A stretch of DNA of 64,000 nucleotides, from positions 124,001-188,000 of the forward strand of contig NZ_PYJN01000019.1 in assembly GCF_003025035.1 (NCBI RefSeq), given 5' to 3'. This stretch comes from Rhizobium sp. SEMIA4064 (lineage in GTDB: Bacteria > Pseudomonadota > Alphaproteobacteria > Rhizobiales > Rhizobiaceae). Position numbers and translations under genes: made by a program. Below are positions 1-7,726 of the stretch, piece after piece (position 1 is the first letter of the stretch; the number at the start of each line of letters is the position of its first letter). The notes beneath the pieces were generated by a model that worked only from the letters and a program-made list of their open reading frames with translations, had not been told where the DNA came from and made no database searches.

Positions 1-31
1 GGAGATCGAGAATCTCCTTTTGAAAACACCA

Positions 32-80
32 AAAGCCGTGCATGGCCGGCCATCCACCATGGCCAGTCATGCACGGCTTT
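32..80 (-). terminator. compound hairpin downstream of fliJ-like gene
   Basis: A 13-bp outer stem (AAAGCCGTGCATG at 32-44 pairing with CATGCACGGCTTT at 68-80) encloses a second 6-bp stem (GGCCAT 48-53 with ATGGCC 59-64). Read on the minus strand it ends in CTTTT about 100 bases after the fliJ-like stop, so it can end that transcript. A second small hairpin (GGAGAT 1-6, ATCTCC 12-17, then TTTT) sits at the window edge on the plus strand and may belong to a gene outside the window. Confidence 0.5.
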
Positions 81-178
81 CGAGCCGCCTTCCGTCGCTT
101 CTCGCATAATCCCAAAAATCGTTCCGATTTCGGAACGGAACTATGTGAGGATCAAGACATGGCGACAGAATGGTTAAT

Positions 179-541
179 TCAGGCGCGTGCCCTCATCGGG
201 CCCGAGCCATCGCGCTCTTCGAGCGCTGCGGCCTTGGCATATTCGGCCTGCATTTCTTCCAGCGATGTTTCCAGCGCCTCTTCCTGCACCTGCAATTCCC
301 GGATCGACACTTGCAGATTGTCCGCGCGCTGACGTGCGGCCTTGGCAAAGGTCGGATAGGCAAAGTGGTTCGGATCGGAAATGCCGGACTTTTTCTCTTC
401 CAGCACGATCTGGCTCTCCAGATCCTTTGTCATACGGTCGAATTCCGCCATCATCATCTGCAGTTGCTGCAGTTGACGGCGTTTTTCGTTCACCTGAAAC
501 TCCTTCAGGCGCGTTAGGCTCTCACGTGACTTCATACGCAT
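179..541 (-). CDS. fliJ: FliJ-like flagellar export chaperone
   Basis: A 120-residue, highly charged, almost entirely helical protein with heptad-like spacing of Leu, Met and Ile over residues 5-110, the size and character of the FliJ coiled-coil stalk of the flagellar type III export ATPase. FliJ proteins act at the cytoplasmic face of the export gate and escort substrates to FlhA. The identification rests on length, coiled coil and its known position divergent from ctrA in rhizobia, since FliJ conserves little sequence. The start has GGGAG three bases upstream; a second ATG two codons in is also possible. It shares a 435-base upstream region with ctrA. Other flagellar genes are not in the window, so this is a detached flagellar gene. 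It could instead be an uncharacterised coiled-coil protein. Confidence 0.6.
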   Translation of the reverse strand: MRMKSRESLTRLKEFQVNEKRRQLQQLQMMMAEFDRMTKDLESQIVLEEKKSGISDPNHFAYPTFAKAARQRADNLQVSIRELQVQEEALETSLEEMQAEYAKAAALEERDGSGPMRARA

Positions 542-976
542 TACTCCCGTGATGCGAGACCCCGGCTCTCGATATGTTGACCCACCGCACCGCTTTGAAA
601 CGGCTTGGTTAAAAAAATTTCCAGCGATCTTAATAAAAACCTACCGCTGGTAACCTTTCGTTTACGGGCATCGTTAATGATAGGGACGATCATTTAAGGG
701 TCAGTAAATGCCGCGATCGGAATTCGAGATGTTGGCATTGGTGAGTCGAATGAATCACTTAGCGTGTCTTCTTAATGCAACACCTTAGGAAAGATATTTG
801 CTGATTATTATTGGAAAACAGTGGAATGGAAAAATTATTTAATAAATTCGATACGTCTTGCCAGAGTGAATCAGAATTTGTTAACCATTCCGTGGCAGCT
901 TCCAAATCAGGCAGTGATTTGATCGGTATCGCGTAAGGGGGCTGACGACCTTTCGGCGGCGGTAAAGGGGATAATT
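542..976. promoter_or_regulatory. shared fliJ/ctrA control region with CtrA and CcrM sites
   Basis: This 435-base AT-rich gap carries no gene. It holds a TTAACCAT sequence (881-888), the classical CtrA half-site, 89 bases before the ctrA start; a weaker TTAA-N7-TAAA at 694-708; and three GANTC sites (GAGTC 743-747, GAATC 752-756, GAATC 868-872), the target of the CcrM cell-cycle methyltransferase. In Caulobacter and Sinorhizobium ctrA is autoregulated and linked to CcrM methylation, so this arrangement is expected for a cell-cycle-controlled promoter. Binding itself is inferred. Confidence 0.6.
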
Positions 977-1678
977 ATGCGGGTTCTACTCATTGAAGAC
1001 GATAGCGCGACAGCGCAGAGCATCGAGCTGATGCTCAAATCCGAAAGTTTCAACGTCTACACCACCGATCTCGGTGAAGAAGGCGTCGATCTCGGAAAGC
1101 TCTACGACTACGATATCATTCTACTTGATCTTAACCTTCCCGACATGTCCGGCTACGAAGTGCTTCGTACGCTGCGTCTGTCGAAGGTCAAGACACCGAT
1201 CCTGATCCTCTCCGGCATGGCCGGTATTGAAGACAAGGTTCGCGGTCTCGGCTTCGGTGCCGACGACTACATGACCAAGCCTTTCCACAAGGACGAGCTG
1301 GTCGCCCGCATTCACGCCATCGTTCGCCGCTCCAAGGGCCATGCCCAGTCGGTGATCATGACCGGCGAACTGATCGTCAATCTCGACGCCAAGACCGTCG
1401 AAGTCGGTGGCCAGCGCGTGCATCTGACCGGCAAGGAATACCAGATGCTGGAGCTGCTTTCGCTCCGCAAGGGCACCACCCTCACCAAGGAAATGTTCCT
1501 CAACCACCTCTATGGCGGCATGGACGAGCCGGAACTGAAGATCATCGACGTCTTCATCTGCAAGCTGCGCAAGAAGCTCGCTAACGCCGCCGGCGGCGCC
1601 AACTATATCGAAACCGTATGGGGCCGTGGTTATGTGCTGCGCGAGCCCGACAGCAGCGAGTTCGCCGAAAGCGCCTAA
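977..1678 (+). CDS. ctrA: cell-cycle master response regulator CtrA
   Basis: A 233-residue OmpR-type response regulator. The receiver domain (about 1-115) shows the acidic pair DD at residues 8-9, the phosphoacceptor Asp in [13 protein letters not shown] near residue 51 and the Lys in [10 protein letters not shown] winged-helix output domain follows (about 130-225) with [14 protein letters not shown] and [11 protein letters not shown]. The receiver and output sequences match the CtrA family, which controls replication initiation, division, flagellar and methylation genes in alphaproteobacteria. CtrA is phosphorylated through CckA and ChpT, and chpT lies just downstream on the other strand. 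Promoter sites are described separately. Length and motifs are normal for the family; the assignment is firm. Confidence 0.96.
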   Translation: MRVLLIEDDSATAQSIELMLKSESFNVYTTDLGEEGVDLGKLYDYDIILLDLNLPDMSGYEVLRTLRLSKVKTPILILSGMAGIEDKVRGLGFGADDYMTKPFHKDELVARIHAIVRRSKGHAQSVIMTGELIVNLDAKTVEVGGQRVHLTGKEYQMLELLSLRKGTTLTKEMFLNHLYGGMDEPELKIIDVFICKLRKKLANAAGGANYIETVWGRGYVLREPDSSEFAESA

Positions 1679-1710
1679 GCCGCCCTCCCCGATCACCGCC
1701 GAACCATCAA

Positions 1711-1738
1711 AAATCCCGCCCTTCCGGCGGGATTTTTT
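1711..1738 (+). terminator. rho-independent terminator of ctrA
   Basis: AAATCCCGCC (1711-1720) pairs with GGCGGGATTT (1726-1735) around a five-base loop and runs into a T tract, 33 bases after the ctrA stop. Confidence 0.85.
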
Positions 1739-1760
1739 GTTGCCTATCTCATAGATGCAA

Positions 1761-1786
1761 AAAATAAGGCCGCTCAAAAAGCGGCC
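1761..1786 (-). terminator. terminator of the receiver-domain gene
   Basis: GGCCGCT (1768-1774) and AGCGGCC (1780-1786) form a hairpin which, on the minus strand, is followed by TTATTTTTT. It lies 34 bases past the stop of the minus-strand receiver gene and faces the ctrA terminator. Confidence 0.75.
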
Positions 1787-1819
1787 GTCGTCCATTCCGT
1801 CAATATCTGGCGTCAGATA

Positions 1820-2182
1820 TTAGGCCGCGATGGCCCGATTGCCGAAAACCGCCGTCAGGATCTTGCGGTCGAAAGGCTTCAGCAGAAAATCGGTGGCACC
1901 AGCGCGTTTGCCCGCCATCAGCTTGCGCAAATCCGCCTCGACGACACAGTAGTAGATCTTGACGTCTTTGCCATCCGGCATGGCGCGGATGCTGGCAATG
2001 AGATCGAGGGCGCCTTCCATGCCGGCGTCGACGATCAGATAGTCAGGGATTTCAGCCTGGCACCGCGACAGCGCTTCACGGGCATCGGCGGCTTCGCTGA
2101 CAAGAAAATCGAGCTCGGAGAGAATCCGCTTGCCGACCTTACGCACGACATCCGACGCGTCCGTAATCATGAATCGCTGCAT
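1820..2182 (-). CDS. single-domain response regulator with altered active site
   Basis: A 120-residue stand-alone CheY-like receiver with no output domain. The phosphoacceptor Asp (about residue 52, in YLIVDAGMEG) and the conserved Lys (LKPFD, about 102) are present. The usual acidic pair reads TDAS, so the second acidic residue is Ala, and the Thr/Ser switch position reads CVVEA, so it is Val. Phosphorylation chemistry may therefore be weak or the conformational switch missing. It lies between ctrA and chpT on the chpT strand, suggesting a role in the CckA-ChpT-CtrA relay, for example as a phosphate sink or binding partner; this is inference. It is not the usual CpdR sequence. The ATG at 2182 has GGAG six bases upstream; 2185 is an alternative. 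Confidence 0.85.
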   Translation of the reverse strand: MQRFMITDASDVVRKVGKRILSELDFLVSEAADAREALSRCQAEIPDYLIVDAGMEGALDLIASIRAMPDGKDVKIYYCVVEADLRKLMAGKRAGATDFLLKPFDRKILTAVFGNRAIAA

Positions 2183-2332
2183 CATCAACTCCTTTACGCA
2201 CGGCCGCCCACCTATCTGGCGCCATCCTCAAATTGGGACGATAGGCGCACGAGGCTAAGGAATCGTTACCGTTGTATTCATAATTGCGCGAACAACCGAA
2301 AGAATGTGCGAGGGCGGCGATACACCTAAAGA

Positions 2333-2364
2333 TAATCCCGCCACCGGACATTCGGCGGCGGGAT
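2333..2364 (-). terminator. probable terminator of chpT
   Basis: ATCCCGCC (2335-2342) pairs with GGCGGGAT (2357-2364), with further inner pairing, 28 bases beyond the chpT stop. Minus-strand sequence after the stem is TATCTTT, a weak T tract. Confidence 0.5.
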
Positions 2365-2391
2365 CATCAGATAAATCATGCGTAATGGCGC

Positions 2392-3039
2392 TTATTCGCT
2401 GCGCATGGACGCGGTGAACGTCAGCTCTTCCGGTGTAGCGTTATAGGAGAGTTCCATGCCACTCTCGTCTGCCAAAAGCACCGTGTAATAGGGCTGGATG
2501 GAATGGGCATCAACCGCCTCTTCCAACGCACCCGAGCAGATTTCCGCGAATTTCGGCGGCACGCGCATCATCCGCCCCTTGGCGATGATCGTGAACTTGG
2601 CCTCGAATTCGGGATTTTCCAGCGTGACCTCGATATTGCCACCGCGCGGAATCGAGCCGTAAGCGACCAAAAAGAGATTGAGCAGCAGCTTCACGCGGTT
2701 CTTGGCAACGATGGCGCGCGGACCAACCCAACTGACCTCGGTCTTCTTTTCGGCGGCGGCAAAATCCTTGGCGGCGCGTTCTGCTTCGCCCGTGTCGATC
2801 GAGGCGCCGACCGAGCCGGACGCACCGAAGGCAAGGCGTGCGAATTTGAGGCGGACAGAGGCATTGAGCGCGCTTGTGCGGATCAGCTCCATCGCATCGG
2901 CATCGGCACCGCCCTCGTCGAGCAGCTCCAGGCCATTGTTGATCGCACCGACCGGGGAGATCACGTCATGGCAAACGCGGCTGCATAGCAGCGCGGCCAG
3001 ATCAGGTCCGGTCAAGGTGAGGTTCGGATTCTTCGACAT
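2392..3039 (-). CDS. chpT: histidine phosphotransferase ChpT
   Basis: A 215-residue protein with the ChpT signature: a helical region with the phosphorylatable His at residue 24 in RVCHDVISPVGAINNGLELL, followed by a degenerate ATPase-like C-terminal domain (about 85-210) that does not bind ATP. ChpT passes phosphate from the hybrid kinase CckA to CtrA and CpdR. Length is typical. Its neighbours are the receiver gene downstream on the same strand, 209 bases away, ctrA, and the eipA gene divergent from it. In Brucella ctrA, chpT and eipA are also neighbours (from memory), so the synteny supports the call. The start follows a purine-rich stretch, AGGAGACAATG on the minus strand, a good ribosome-binding site. 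Confidence 0.93.
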   Translation of the reverse strand: MSKNPNLTLTGPDLAALLCSRVCHDVISPVGAINNGLELLDEGGADADAMELIRTSALNASVRLKFARLAFGASGSVGASIDTGEAERAAKDFAAAEKKTEVSWVGPRAIVAKNRVKLLLNLFLVAYGSIPRGGNIEVTLENPEFEAKFTIIAKGRMMRVPPKFAEICSGALEEAVDAHSIQPYYTVLLADESGMELSYNATPEELTFTASMRSE

Positions 3040-3345
3040 TCATTGTCTCCTGAATGCTGACTAGGCGGAACGCAGTATGATTCTACGTTGCCACGGCAAG
3101 ATTGCCCGAGGGTTGCCGCAGGCGGCGTACCGCACGCCATAAAGACACCATATTTGGTAAACCGATTGTTAAGATGATCGCCGCAAAATGCATTCATCAC
3201 CACCAGATCCTTGCGCACGCGATTCGCGGTGCGGAACATGGGCGGAACGGTCTGGACTGAGGAGCGAGGTACACTCGGCGCGTTCGTGCGAATGCGCAGG
3301 GCATCCGCTCCCGATTGCACCGACCATGATGAACGGATGAATGTC
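3040..3345. promoter_or_regulatory. chpT/eipA divergent control region with CtrA box
   Basis: A 306-base intergenic stretch without a convincing gene. On the minus strand 3172-3158 reads TTAA-CAATCGG-TTTA followed by C, one base from the CtrA consensus TTAA-N7-TTAAC, about 175 bases before the chosen eipA start. In Brucella abortus eipA is reported to be directly activated by CtrA, which agrees with this site. Confidence 0.55.
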
Positions 3346-3957
3346 ATGCGCTATCAACTCCTGAAGAGAATGCCCCGCCCCGGCACGAGAACGGTCGGCC
3401 TTGGCCTGATCTTAGCCATCGTTGCGTTCGTAAGCTTCGCGCTGCCGGTGCGTCCGGCCGCCGCCGCGGCCAACAACCAATATTCGATGCAGGAAATCGT
3501 CGATGCCGGTCATTCCTTCTTCGGCTCGACCAGCGGCGGCCTCGCAAAGGTGGTCGAACGGGCCTTTCAGCAATACGGCCTGCCGAACGGCTACATCCTC
3601 GGCCAGGAAGGCTCCGGCGCCTTCATCGCTGGGTTGACCTATGGCGAAGGCCAGCTCAACACCAAGAACGCCGGCGAGCACCCGCTCTATTGGCAGGGCC
3701 CGTCGCTCGGCCTCGACTACGGCGGCCAGGGCACCCGCGTCATGATGCTCGTCTATGACCTGCCGAACATCGACAGCGTCTACACCCGCTTTGGCGGCGT
3801 CAGCGGCCAGGCCTTCGTCGTCGCCGGCGTCGGAATGACCGTGCTGAAGAACAACGACATCGTGCTGGTGCCGATCCGCACCGGCCTCGGCGCTCGTCTC
3901 GGCGTCAACCTGGGCTACCTCAAGGTTACGCCGAACCCGACCTGGAATCCCTTCTGA
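3346..3957 (+). CDS. eipA: EipA-like periplasmic envelope protein (DUF1134)
   Basis: A 203-residue protein with a positively charged N-terminus and hydrophobic stretch VGLGLILAIVAFVSFALPV ending in PAAAAA, a clear Sec signal peptide with cleavage near residue 42. The mature part is a glycine-rich beta domain (QEGSGAFIAGLTYGEG, LDYGGQGTRVMMLVYDLP, GVGMTVL) that I recognise as DUF1134. The Brucella member EipA is a soluble periplasmic small beta-barrel needed for envelope stress resistance and is under CtrA control. It lies divergent from chpT. The reading frame is open further upstream to 3211, but a signal peptide must begin near 3346 or at the ATG at 3337. Confidence 0.85.
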   Translation: MRYQLLKRMPRPGTRTVGLGLILAIVAFVSFALPVRPAAAAANNQYSMQEIVDAGHSFFGSTSGGLAKVVERAFQQYGLPNGYILGQEGSGAFIAGLTYGEGQLNTKNAGEHPLYWQGPSLGLDYGGQGTRVMMLVYDLPNIDSVYTRFGGVSGQAFVVAGVGMTVLKNNDIVLVPIRTGLGARLGVNLGYLKVTPNPTWNPF

Positions 3958-3989
3958 TCCCCCGGCGATATCACGTCGATTCATCCCCT

Positions 3990-4016
3990 GGCCCGCACAG
4001 ATTGCGGGCCTTTTCT
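3990..4016 (+). terminator. terminator of eipA
   Basis: GGCCCGCA (3990-3997), loop CAGAT, TGCGGGCC (4003-4010), then TTTTCTT, 32 bases past the eipA stop. Confidence 0.85.
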
Positions 4017-4147
4017 TGTCGCGAACGCCCGGGGTGCCGGTAAACCATATCCGATTTAAATGCTTGCCCGCATGGCCGCCCCATGCTTAATCATTTGCTT
4101 AATCACTGTATTGAGATTGAAAACAACTCCTAGATACTGGCTGCGCC

Positions 4148-5341
4148 GTGATTGAATTCGCTCTACTGTTTGGATTGGGCTTTCTGACCGCCGCCTTTCT
4201 GGTCTTCCTGATCGCGCCCGCAGTGCATCGCCGCATCGTTTGGTTCACGGAAAAACGGCTGAAAGCGACCATGCCGCTGAGCCCGCAAGAAGTACGCGCG
4301 CAAAAGGACATGGCGCGCGCCCTTTTCGCCGCCGAAAACGCCAAGACCGAGCAGGCGCTGACGCAGGAGCGCGACAAGAGCGTCGCCCTGCAGATCCGCA
4401 ACGGCAAGCTCCAGCAGGAGGCCGGTCGCTTCGCCGCCGAAAACACCGAATTGCGGACTAGGATCGACGATCTCGAGGTCGAAGCCGGTGAACTGCGCTC
4501 GCGCCTGCGCCGTGAGGAAAGCTATATCAGCCAGCTCAAATCCGGCATTCATACCGCCGAACAGGTCGGAGCAGTGAAGGATGCCGACATCGATGGCCTG
4601 CGCAAGCGGATGACCAAGATGGGCGCCGACGCCGACAATCTGAAGATTGATCTTGCCACCCGCGAGACCGAAATCGAGAGCCTGAAGCTTCGTCTCAAAA
4701 CGATGCGGGACGAGCGCGACACGCTGCGCCACGACCTGAACCTTGCAAGCCTCCGCGCCAAGGATGCAGAATTGCGACTGGGCCAGGGAAGCGACAAGGC
4801 CCAACGGCTCGAGGAGCGGCTGGACCGCGAGATTGCGGACAATGCCGATAAGGAAACCGCGATCGAACGCCACGTTCATGACGTGGCACGCCTAAAGGAA
4901 AAACTGGAAACGGCCAGTGCCGAGGCGGAGGAAGCCGGCCGCGCACTGCGGGCCGCCGGTCTTGTTCCGCCAGGGAAACAGACCAACGGCTCCAAGCCCC
5001 CGGTCGGACCGAGGATCGTGGACATTGATGATCATGACGCCAACGCAGCAGAACCGGAACACAACGTGGAAGACGACATCGCTCAAATGACGGAGGAAGT
5101 GCGCAACCGCGCTGCAGCCATTTCCGACCGCCTGCTAAAATCACGCTCGCCTTCGCATGATCAGGCCATGCGGGAAGAGATCGCCAACATCGCCGCCAAC
5201 ATGGTGGCGCTGACCGCCCTCAAGGAAGGCGACAAATCTCCGATCCTCGATCTCCTGCCAAAGGAGACGACCGCCGCCGAGCAAGGCGCACGCATCAGCC
5301 TTGCCGACCGTGCCGCCGCCCTGCTGCCCAAGCAGCCATGA
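4148..5341 (+). CDS. membrane-anchored coiled-coil protein, unknown function
   Basis: A 397-residue protein beginning at GTG. Residues 2-27 form one hydrophobic membrane helix, followed by a basic and then very long charged coiled coil (about 45-265) rich in Glu, Arg, Leu and Ala (for example LRTRIDDLEVEAGELRSRLR), then a less ordered acidic part and a helical C-terminal segment ending in Lys-Gln-Pro. The topology is a short membrane anchor with a cytoplasmic coiled-coil rod. I know no assigned function; similar rhizobial proteins are annotated as hypothetical. It could be structural or scaffold-like at the inner membrane. It stands alone, with CTTAATCA repeated directly at 4086-4093 and 4098-4105 upstream. 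No clear ribosome-binding site precedes the GTG, so the start is the least certain part. Confidence 0.75.
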   Translation: MIEFALLFGLGFLTAAFLVFLIAPAVHRRIVWFTEKRLKATMPLSPQEVRAQKDMARALFAAENAKTEQALTQERDKSVALQIRNGKLQQEAGRFAAENTELRTRIDDLEVEAGELRSRLRREESYISQLKSGIHTAEQVGAVKDADIDGLRKRMTKMGADADNLKIDLATRETEIESLKLRLKTMRDERDTLRHDLNLASLRAKDAELRLGQGSDKAQRLEERLDREIADNADKETAIERHVHDVARLKEKLETASAEAEEAGRALRAAGLVPPGKQTNGSKPPVGPRIVDIDDHDANAAEPEHNVEDDIAQMTEEVRNRAAAISDRLLKSRSPSHDQAMREEIANIAANMVALTALKEGDKSPILDLLPKETTAAEQGARISLADRAAALLPKQP

Positions 5342-5365
5342 GCGCTCGATACAAGGACGGAAATT

Positions 5366-6196
5366 TCAGACGCGTTTGATCAACGACGCCATCGTGAAAA
5401 GCGCGATGCCGCTTGCCGTTGCCACGTTTAGGCTGTCGAGGCCCGGCGCCTGCGGTATCCGCAAGCTGCCAAAGGCCGACAGGATCTTCTGCGGCAACCC
5501 CGCCCCTTCGGTGCCGACCACCAGCGCCATCCTATCGGCTGGCGGAACGGCACGGATATCGGTGTCGCCGCGCGGAGAAAGGCTCCAGATGGCAAAACCG
5601 CGCTCCGCGAGCGCAGTCAGCAGATCGACATCGCTCAATTGACGGCTATAGGGCACGGTCAGCACCGAACCGACAGAGACGCGCAGTGCCTTACGGTACA
5701 ACGGATCGCAGCAGGTCTCGTCGAGCAGCACCCCATCGGCCCCGAAGGCGCTGGCATTGCGGAACATCGAACCGACATTGTCGTGATTGGAAATGCCGCA
5801 GCCCGCAAGAACAAGCGCCCGCTCCGGCAAACGATCGAGAAAGGCGTCGATATCCGCTTCCGCCTTGCGCCGGCCGAGCGCCAGCACGCCGCGGTGCAGA
5901 TGAAAACCGACAATGCCGTCCAACACCGAGGCATCGGCAACATAGACCGGCACGTCAGGCGGAAAGGCAGCGATGATTTCTTCCAGCCCCGCGGCGCGGT
6001 TGCGCAGCAGCAGCACTTTTTCGGCGACGAATTCTCCGCCGGCCGCGTGCGCTTCGACCAGAAGCCGCAGCACTACCGTGCCCTCGGCAATGAAGCGGTT
6101 GTCGCGGCCCACGAGATCACGCTCGCGGATATCGCGAAATTCGGCGATGCGCGGATCGTCGGGATGCGTGATCTCGATCAGCCGGTCGCCTGTCAT
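5366..6196 (-). CDS. TrmH/SpoU-family RNA 2'-O-methyltransferase
   Basis: A 276-residue SPOUT methyltransferase. An N-terminal substrate-binding region (about 1-110, with RDNRFIAEG) precedes the knotted catalytic domain with motif 1 (SNHDNVGSMFRNASAFGADGV), motif 2 (LVVGTEGAGLP) and motif 3 (IPQAPGLDSLNVATASGIALF). The family uses S-adenosylmethionine to methylate ribose 2'-OH groups in rRNA or tRNA; the exact nucleotide cannot be read from sequence. The frame extends upstream to 6295, but the ATG at 6196 begins the MTGDRLIEI sequence and lies 10 bases after the stop of the small membrane-protein gene, so I chose it. The two are probably co-transcribed. Confidence 0.88.
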   Translation of the reverse strand: MTGDRLIEITHPDDPRIAEFRDIRERDLVGRDNRFIAEGTVVLRLLVEAHAAGGEFVAEKVLLLRNRAAGLEEIIAAFPPDVPVYVADASVLDGIVGFHLHRGVLALGRRKAEADIDAFLDRLPERALVLAGCGISNHDNVGSMFRNASAFGADGVLLDETCCDPLYRKALRVSVGSVLTVPYSRQLSDVDLLTALAERGFAIWSLSPRGDTDIRAVPPADRMALVVGTEGAGLPQKILSAFGSLRIPQAPGLDSLNVATASGIALFTMASLIKRV

Positions 6197-6206
6197 CCCA
6201 AAGCCG

Positions 6207-6584
6207 TCAGTTAGAAAGCGATATGGTCGCGACGATACGTCCGACAGCATAGTCGAAGACGATAGCCTGGCGCTGGCCGCTAGCAAGCGTGCCATAGAAC
6301 AGCACCTGGTTTCCGGAAAGCGCCGTGGACTGCACGGTAAAACCCTGCGGCAGCGCTGCGGTCACTGCCACCGGTGCTTCCGAAGGAATATTCGAGGCAG
6401 CAGAGCCCGCCGCTTTCGGCGCGGGGCGCATCGTCTTGTAGACAACAGCGCCGAACACCGCCATAAGGCTCACCACCATGATGGCAGCCGAGACGATCTG
6501 CAGGCGTATCATCTTGCGTCGGACATTTTCCAGGGCCGGATCGAGGGGCTTTTCCTCTTGATCGTCTAGCTCGAGATTCGTCAT
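6207..6584 (-). CDS. small single-pass membrane protein, unknown function
   Basis: A 125-residue protein. A short acidic cytoplasmic N-terminus (MTNLELDDQEEKPLD) is followed by one membrane helix (about 27-49, LQIVSAAIMVVSLMAVFGAVVY), an Ala/Pro linker and a small beta-rich periplasmic domain (about 80-125, QGFTVQSTALSGNQVLFYGT and RQAIVFDYAVGRIVATI). This layout recurs in rhizobial conserved hypothetical proteins; I do not know a function. It lies just upstream of the RNA methyltransferase gene, in the same direction, and divergent from the RluA-type gene 43 bases away. Confidence 0.75.
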   Translation of the reverse strand: MTNLELDDQEEKPLDPALENVRRKMIRLQIVSAAIMVVSLMAVFGAVVYKTMRPAPKAAGSAASNIPSEAPVAVTAALPQGFTVQSTALSGNQVLFYGTLASGQRQAIVFDYAVGRIVATISLSN

Positions 6585-6627
6585 CGATGCGTCCTATTCC
6601 CTAGAGAGCGCCCAGTGCGCCGGAGAA

Positions 6628-7659
6628 ATGCGTTTGAGCGACCCCTTTAAAGAAGCCGCGGGCATTAGAAAAGTCCTAACCGCCGATGAAACAGCCGAAG
6701 GCCGGCTCGATGCATGGCTGACGGCGCAGGTCGGCGAGGAATTTTCCCGCAGCCGTATCCAGGCCCTGATCAAGGATAGCGCCGTTCTGCTCAACGGAGC
6801 CCCGGTAACCGACGCCAAACGCAAGGTGCGCCCTGGCGATACCTACCAGATCACCCTGCCCGAACCCGAAGACCCGACGCCGCTCGGCGAAGATATTCCG
6901 CTCGACGTACTCTACGAGGATGATGACGTCATCGTCATTGCAAAGCCCGCTGGCCTCGTCGTTCACCCCGCTGCCGGCAATTGGACGGGCACGCTGGTCA
7001 ACGCCCTGATCCATCATTGCGGCGATAGCCTTTCCGGCATTGGCGGCGTGCGCCGGCCCGGCATCGTTCACCGGCTGGACAAGGACACCACCGGTGTCAT
7101 GGTTGTCGCCAAGAACGACGTCGCCCACCGTCACCTCTCCCTGCAATTCGCCGACCACGGCCGCACGAGGTCGCTGGAGCGCGCCTATCAGGCAATCGTC
7201 TGGGGCCGTCCCCGCCAACTGATCGGGACTATCGACGCGCCGCTTGGCCGCTCCACCGGCGACCGTACCCGACGCGCCGTCAAGCGTCCGGGCAATCAGG
7301 ACGCCGACGAAGCGATCACGCACTACGAAGTTATTGAACGTTTTCACGAGGCACCGGACGCCACCGCGCTCGCCTCCCTGGTCGACTGCCATCTCGAAAC
7401 CGGCCGTACCCATCAGATCCGCGTCCATATGGCCCATATCGGCCATCCCCTACTCGGCGACGCCGTCTATGGCGGTGGCTTCAAGACCAAGGCCAATTTG
7501 CTGCCGGATGCTGCCAAGCAGGTGGTCAACCGCTTCCCCCGCCAGGCACTCCACGCTTACCTCCTGCAATTCGAACACCCTCGCACCGGCGAAGTCATGC
7601 ACTTCGAAGCGCCACTGCCGGATGATATGGAGGAACTGGCGGCAGCGTTACGGGATTGA
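6628..7659 (+). CDS. rluD: RluA-family pseudouridine synthase
   Basis: A 343-residue protein with an N-terminal S4 RNA-binding domain (about 20-85, RLDAWLTAQVGEEFSRSRIQALIKD) and a catalytic RluA domain. The active-site motif HRLDKDTTGVMVVAKN (about 148-163) holds the nucleophilic Asp, and GRTHQIRVHMAHIGHPLLGD (about 258-277) is the conserved C-terminal motif. S4 plus catalytic domain at this length best fits RluD, which makes pseudouridines in helix 69 of 23S rRNA, but RluC-like specificity is not excluded; the gene symbol is therefore tentative. It is divergent from the minus-strand small membrane protein. Start chosen at the ATG at 6628, ahead of the S4 domain. Confidence 0.9.
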   Translation: MRLSDPFKEAAGIRKVLTADETAEGRLDAWLTAQVGEEFSRSRIQALIKDSAVLLNGAPVTDAKRKVRPGDTYQITLPEPEDPTPLGEDIPLDVLYEDDDVIVIAKPAGLVVHPAAGNWTGTLVNALIHHCGDSLSGIGGVRRPGIVHRLDKDTTGVMVVAKNDVAHRHLSLQFADHGRTRSLERAYQAIVWGRPRQLIGTIDAPLGRSTGDRTRRAVKRPGNQDADEAITHYEVIERFHEAPDATALASLVDCHLETGRTHQIRVHMAHIGHPLLGDAVYGGGFKTKANLLPDAAKQVVNRFPRQALHAYLLQFEHPRTGEVMHFEAPLPDDMEELAAALRD

Positions 7660-7726
7660 GAAGGCGGCCCCAGACCCCATAGCGCCACCGGTATGGCTTG
7701 CAATTCGCAGGAATCAGTCCGAGGCT

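Noticed and set aside
1820..2182. Calling the receiver gene cpdR
   Set aside because: The sequence differs from CpdR as remembered, and the acidic pair and switch residue are altered; only its place near chpT would argue for it.
4086..4105. CTTAATCA direct repeat considered as a CtrA site
   Set aside because: The two TTAA are eight bases apart, not seven, and the following base is not C; kept only as a direct repeat.
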